Part shown: positions 6,930 to 9,167 of the stretch, piece by piece
Layout: every line of letters starts with the position of its first letter
How positions within the stretch are numbered: position 1 is the stretch's first letter
NCBI GenBank assembly: GCA_004299665.1
Contig: SCQZ01000126.1
Span: 1-9,167, forward strand
Length of the DNA: 9,167 nucleotides
Direction of reading: 5' to 3'
Origin: Jatrophihabitans sp.
GTDB taxonomy: Bacteria > Actinomycetota > Actinomycetes > Mycobacteriales > Jatrophihabitantaceae
Made by a program: the position numbers and the translations under genes
The notes under the pieces: model-generated
What the model saw: the letters and a program-made list of their open reading frames with translations, nothing else
What the model was told of the DNA's origin: nothing
The model's database searches: none

Positions 6930-9167
6930 ATGCGCAGTCCGTTCCGGATCAGGGTCACCGTCGCCTCGGTCACGGCCGCGATCACCGCCGTCGCCAGCCT
7001 CACCGCGCTCGGCGGCTCGCCGGTCGGCGCGGCCACGGCCGTCCCCGACACCGGGTACCGCGCGAACGATTACGCGGACGGGCAGGCGATGAGCATCCTG
7101 CCGCCGGGCGAGAACGGCCTGGTCAACGCCGTGGACGCCGTCGACTACTCGCTGTTCCAGCAGCGACCGGCGGCCAGCCAGGATCAGCTCGGCAAGTACC
7201 AGAACCTGCTGTACGGGTACCCGTCCCTGACCGACGCGACGCTCTCGCAGTACTTCGACGACGAGTCCTTCGGAGTTCCCCCGGGCCAGGTGACGCGGGT
7301 CGAGCAACCCGGTCCCGGCGTGACGATCTACCGGGACACGCACGACGTGCCGCACGTCTACGGCACGACCGACGACGCCGCCGCCTACGGTGCCGGCTAC
7401 GCGCAGGCCGAGGACCGGCTGTTCCTCATGGACGTGCTGCGCCACTACGGCGAGGGCACGCTCGCGTCGTTCCTCGGCGGCTCGTGCGAGTTCGAGCAGA
7501 TGGACCACGACCAGCTGCTGCTCGCGCCGTACACCAAGGCGCAGGCGCTCGCGCAGATCGACGCGATGGCCGCGGACAACGGCGCGACCGGGCAGCGCGC
7601 CAAGTCCATGATCTACAGCTATGTCGACGGCGTGAACGCGTACATCGAGAACGCGCTGGTGAACCCGCTGCTGCTGCCCGCGGACTACGCCGCCGCCGCG
7701 CCGTCGCTGGTCCCGCAGCTGTGGTCGCCCGCGGACGTGGTGGCGATCGCGGGGCTCATCGGCGGCATCTTCGGCCGCGGTGGTGGCGGGGAGGTCGCCA
7801 ACGCCCACCTGCTGCAGTACCTGCAGGGCAGGTACGGCGCGGCCGGCGGGTCGCAGGCCTTCCGCGACTTCAAGAAGGCCAACGACCCGCTCGCCCCGAC
7901 CACCGTCGTCGACCGGTCGTTCCCGTACGAGATCCCCGGCACGATCGATCCCGCCCTGACCGCGATGCCCGACCCCGGCAAGGCGCTGACCGGCGGACCG
8001 GTCGACACCGCGCCGAACTGCAACCTGGTCCCGTCCAACGCCACCGCACTCGGGATCATCGGCGCGTTGGACGCGATGCCCGCGCACATGAGCAACGCGC
8101 TCGTGGTAAACGGCTCGCACACCGTGTCCGGGCACCCGGTGGCGGTGTTCGGGCCGCAGGTGTCCTACTACGCACCGCAGATCCTGTCGGAACTGGACAT
8201 CCACGCGCCGGACTACGCGGCCGAGGGGGCGTCCTTCCCCGGCACCGGGTTGGTGGAACTCGGCCGCGGGGAGGACTTCGCGTGGTCGGCGACCTCGGCC
8301 GGCAGCGACCTGATAGACCAGCGGGTGGAGCAGATCTGCAACCCCGTGCCGGGAGCCGCGCCCGCCGCGGACGGGACGTACTACGAGTTCGACGGGCAGT
8401 GCCTGCCGATGCAGCGTGAGGACTTCTCCGAACTCGCGCTGCCGAAGGTCGGCGGCCCGGGCGGCCCCGCGTACCTGCAGCACACGGTCTACCTGACGCG
8501 CCACGGCGTCGTGCAGGGATGGACGACCGTGCAGGGCCGGCCGGTGGCGATCGTGAACCAGCGCTCGACCTTCGACCACGACATCGACTCGGTCGTCGGG
8601 TTCCTGGACTTCGGCGACCCGAACGTGGTGCACGACGTGACCAGCTGGATGCAGGCGGCGTCGAAGATCGACTACACCTTCAACTGGTTCTACGTCGACG
8701 ACCGCGACACCGGCTACTACGTCACCGGCCTGGACCCGGTGCGACCGCCCTCGGTCGAGCCCGACCTTCCGACGTGGGGGACCGGCGGCGCCGAGTGGCA
8801 GGGATACCTGTCCTTCGCCCAGCACGTGCACGAGGTGAACCCGCCGCAGGGCTTCTTCGTCAGCTGGAACAACAAGCCGGCTCCCGGATTCGCGGCCGCG
8901 GACGACCAGTACGGGTACGGGCAGGTGTACCGGTCGATCATGCTCGTCGACCAACTGCGGGACCAGTTCGCGGCCCACGGCGGGAAGCTGACCCGCGCGA
9001 ACGTCGTGCAGGCCATGGAGACGGCGGCGTCGCAGGACCTCGACGGCGTGACGATCATGCCGTTGCTGTTGCGCTACCTGTCCGGTCGCGCCGAGCCGGC
9101 CGGCGTGGGCGCCATGCTGGCGCAGCTGCGATCCTGGGCCGCCGACGGTGCCCACCGGCTCAAGGCC
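6930..9167 (+). CDS. Secreted penicillin acylase family Ntn-hydrolase, C-terminus outside window
   Basis: At least 746 residues, still open at the window end. The family hydrolyses amide bonds (beta-lactam side chains, acyl-homoserine lactones, lipopeptide acyl groups) after autocatalytic cleavage into alpha and beta chains. Residues 1-37 form a Sec-type signal peptide: basic start, hydrophobic core, cleavage near ATA-V (35-38). The alpha chain has YRDTHDVPHVYG (134-145), YAQAEDRLFLMD (157-168) and a glycine-rich FGRGGGGEVANAHLL (281-295). Ser388 in MSNALVVNG is the expected beta-chain N terminus and nucleophile. It is followed by SGHPVAVFGPQ, and WNNKP (646-650) holds the family active-site asparagine at 647 or 648. 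Precursor processing and export are inferred from family knowledge. The true substrate cannot be read from sequence. It is divergent from the 65-aa gene across 91 bp that contain a palindrome, and it may be regulated from there. Confidence 0.93.
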   Translation, partial: MRSPFRIRVTVASVTAAITAVASLTALGGSPVGAATAVPDTGYRANDYADGQAMSILPPGENGLVNAVDAVDYSLFQQRPAASQDQLGKYQNLLYGYPSLTDATLSQYFDDESFGVPPGQVTRVEQPGPGVTIYRDTHDVPHVYGTTDDAAAYGAGYAQAEDRLFLMDVLRHYGEGTLASFLGGSCEFEQMDHDQLLLAPYTKAQALAQIDAMAADNGATGQRAKSMIYSYVDGVNAYIENALVNPLLLPADYAAAAPSLVPQLWSPADVVAIAGLIGGIFGRGGGGEVANAHLLQYLQGRYGAAGGSQAFRDFKKANDPLAPTTVVDRSFPYEIPGTIDPALTAMPDPGKALTGGPVDTAPNCNLVPSNATALGIIGALDAMPAHMSNALVVNGSHTVSGHPVAVFGPQVSYYAPQILSELDIHAPDYAAEGASFPGTGLVELGRGEDFAWSATSAGSDLIDQRVEQICNPVPGAAPAADGTYYEFDGQCLPMQREDFSELALPKVGGPGGPAYLQHTVYLTRHGVVQGWTTVQGRPVAIVNQRSTFDHDIDSVVGFLDFGDPNVVHDVTSWMQAASKIDYTFNWFYVDDRDTGYYVTGLDPVRPPSVEPDLPTWGTGGAEWQGYLSFAQHVHEVNPPQGFFVSWNNKPAPGFAAADDQYGYGQVYRSIMLVDQLRDQFAAHGGKLTRANVVQAMETAASQDLDGVTIMPLLLRYLSGRAEPAGVGAMLAQLRSWAADGAHRLKA

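Noticed and set aside
6579..9155. Long minus-strand open frame opposite the acylase
   Set aside because: It is a GC-driven shadow. The plus-strand frame has a signal peptide, Shine-Dalgarno and complete Ntn-hydrolase motifs.

Overview
The window comes from a very GC-rich chromosome with strong G/C preference at codon third positions. Several proteins are close to mycobacterial ones by recall: a BcpB-type peroxiredoxin, an Rv2466c-like thioredoxin-fold protein and a mycobacterial-type RpiB. This points to a high-GC actinomycete, probably Pseudonocardiales or Mycobacteriales. The species cannot be fixed from the sequence. No RNA gene, insertion sequence, CRISPR array, phage gene or tandem array was seen.

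Layout, left to right. (1) 1-906, minus: 3'-truncated MltB/LpqU-like lytic transglycosylase with an N-terminal hydrophobic export segment. (2) 966-3578, minus: complete M1 aminopeptidase N (pepN). (3) 3720-5163, plus: a tight cluster of a BcpB-type peroxiredoxin, an Rv2466c-like DsbA-fold protein with a single-cysteine CPYA active site, and a DUF952 protein that overlaps it by 8 nt. (4) 5117-6076, minus: a seven-helix caa3-CtaG-like membrane protein whose 3' end overlaps the DUF952 gene by 47 bp. (5) 6178-6639, plus: rpiB. (6) 6641-6838, minus: a 65-aa protein of unknown function converging on rpiB with a 1-nt gap. (7) 6930-9167, plus: a secreted penicillin-acylase-family Ntn-hydrolase, cut off by the window end.

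The order pepN (divergent) / Rv2466c-like / rpiB matches the Mycobacterium tuberculosis neighbourhood Rv2467-Rv2466c-Rv2465c. The peroxiredoxin, DUF952 and CtaG-like genes are interposed here. A theme of thiol redox defence and oxidase assembly runs through the centre, and cell-wall or extracellular hydrolases lie at both edges. Four genes have a TANNNT-like -10 element ending 6-7 nt before the start codon, which suggests leaderless transcripts. pepN, the DUF952 gene and the acylase gene have Shine-Dalgarno sequences.

No intergenic stretch exceeds 300 bases. The gaps are 907-965 (a stem-loop), 3579-3719 (divergent promoter region), 4185-4217, 6077-6177 (divergent promoter region) and 6839-6929 (divergent promoter region with a strong palindrome). 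This is mostly conserved actinobacterial core with accessory insertions. I found no convincing undescribed multi-gene system. The best leads are the monothiol active site, the palindromic operator candidate, the 65-aa gene and the coupled DUF952 gene.
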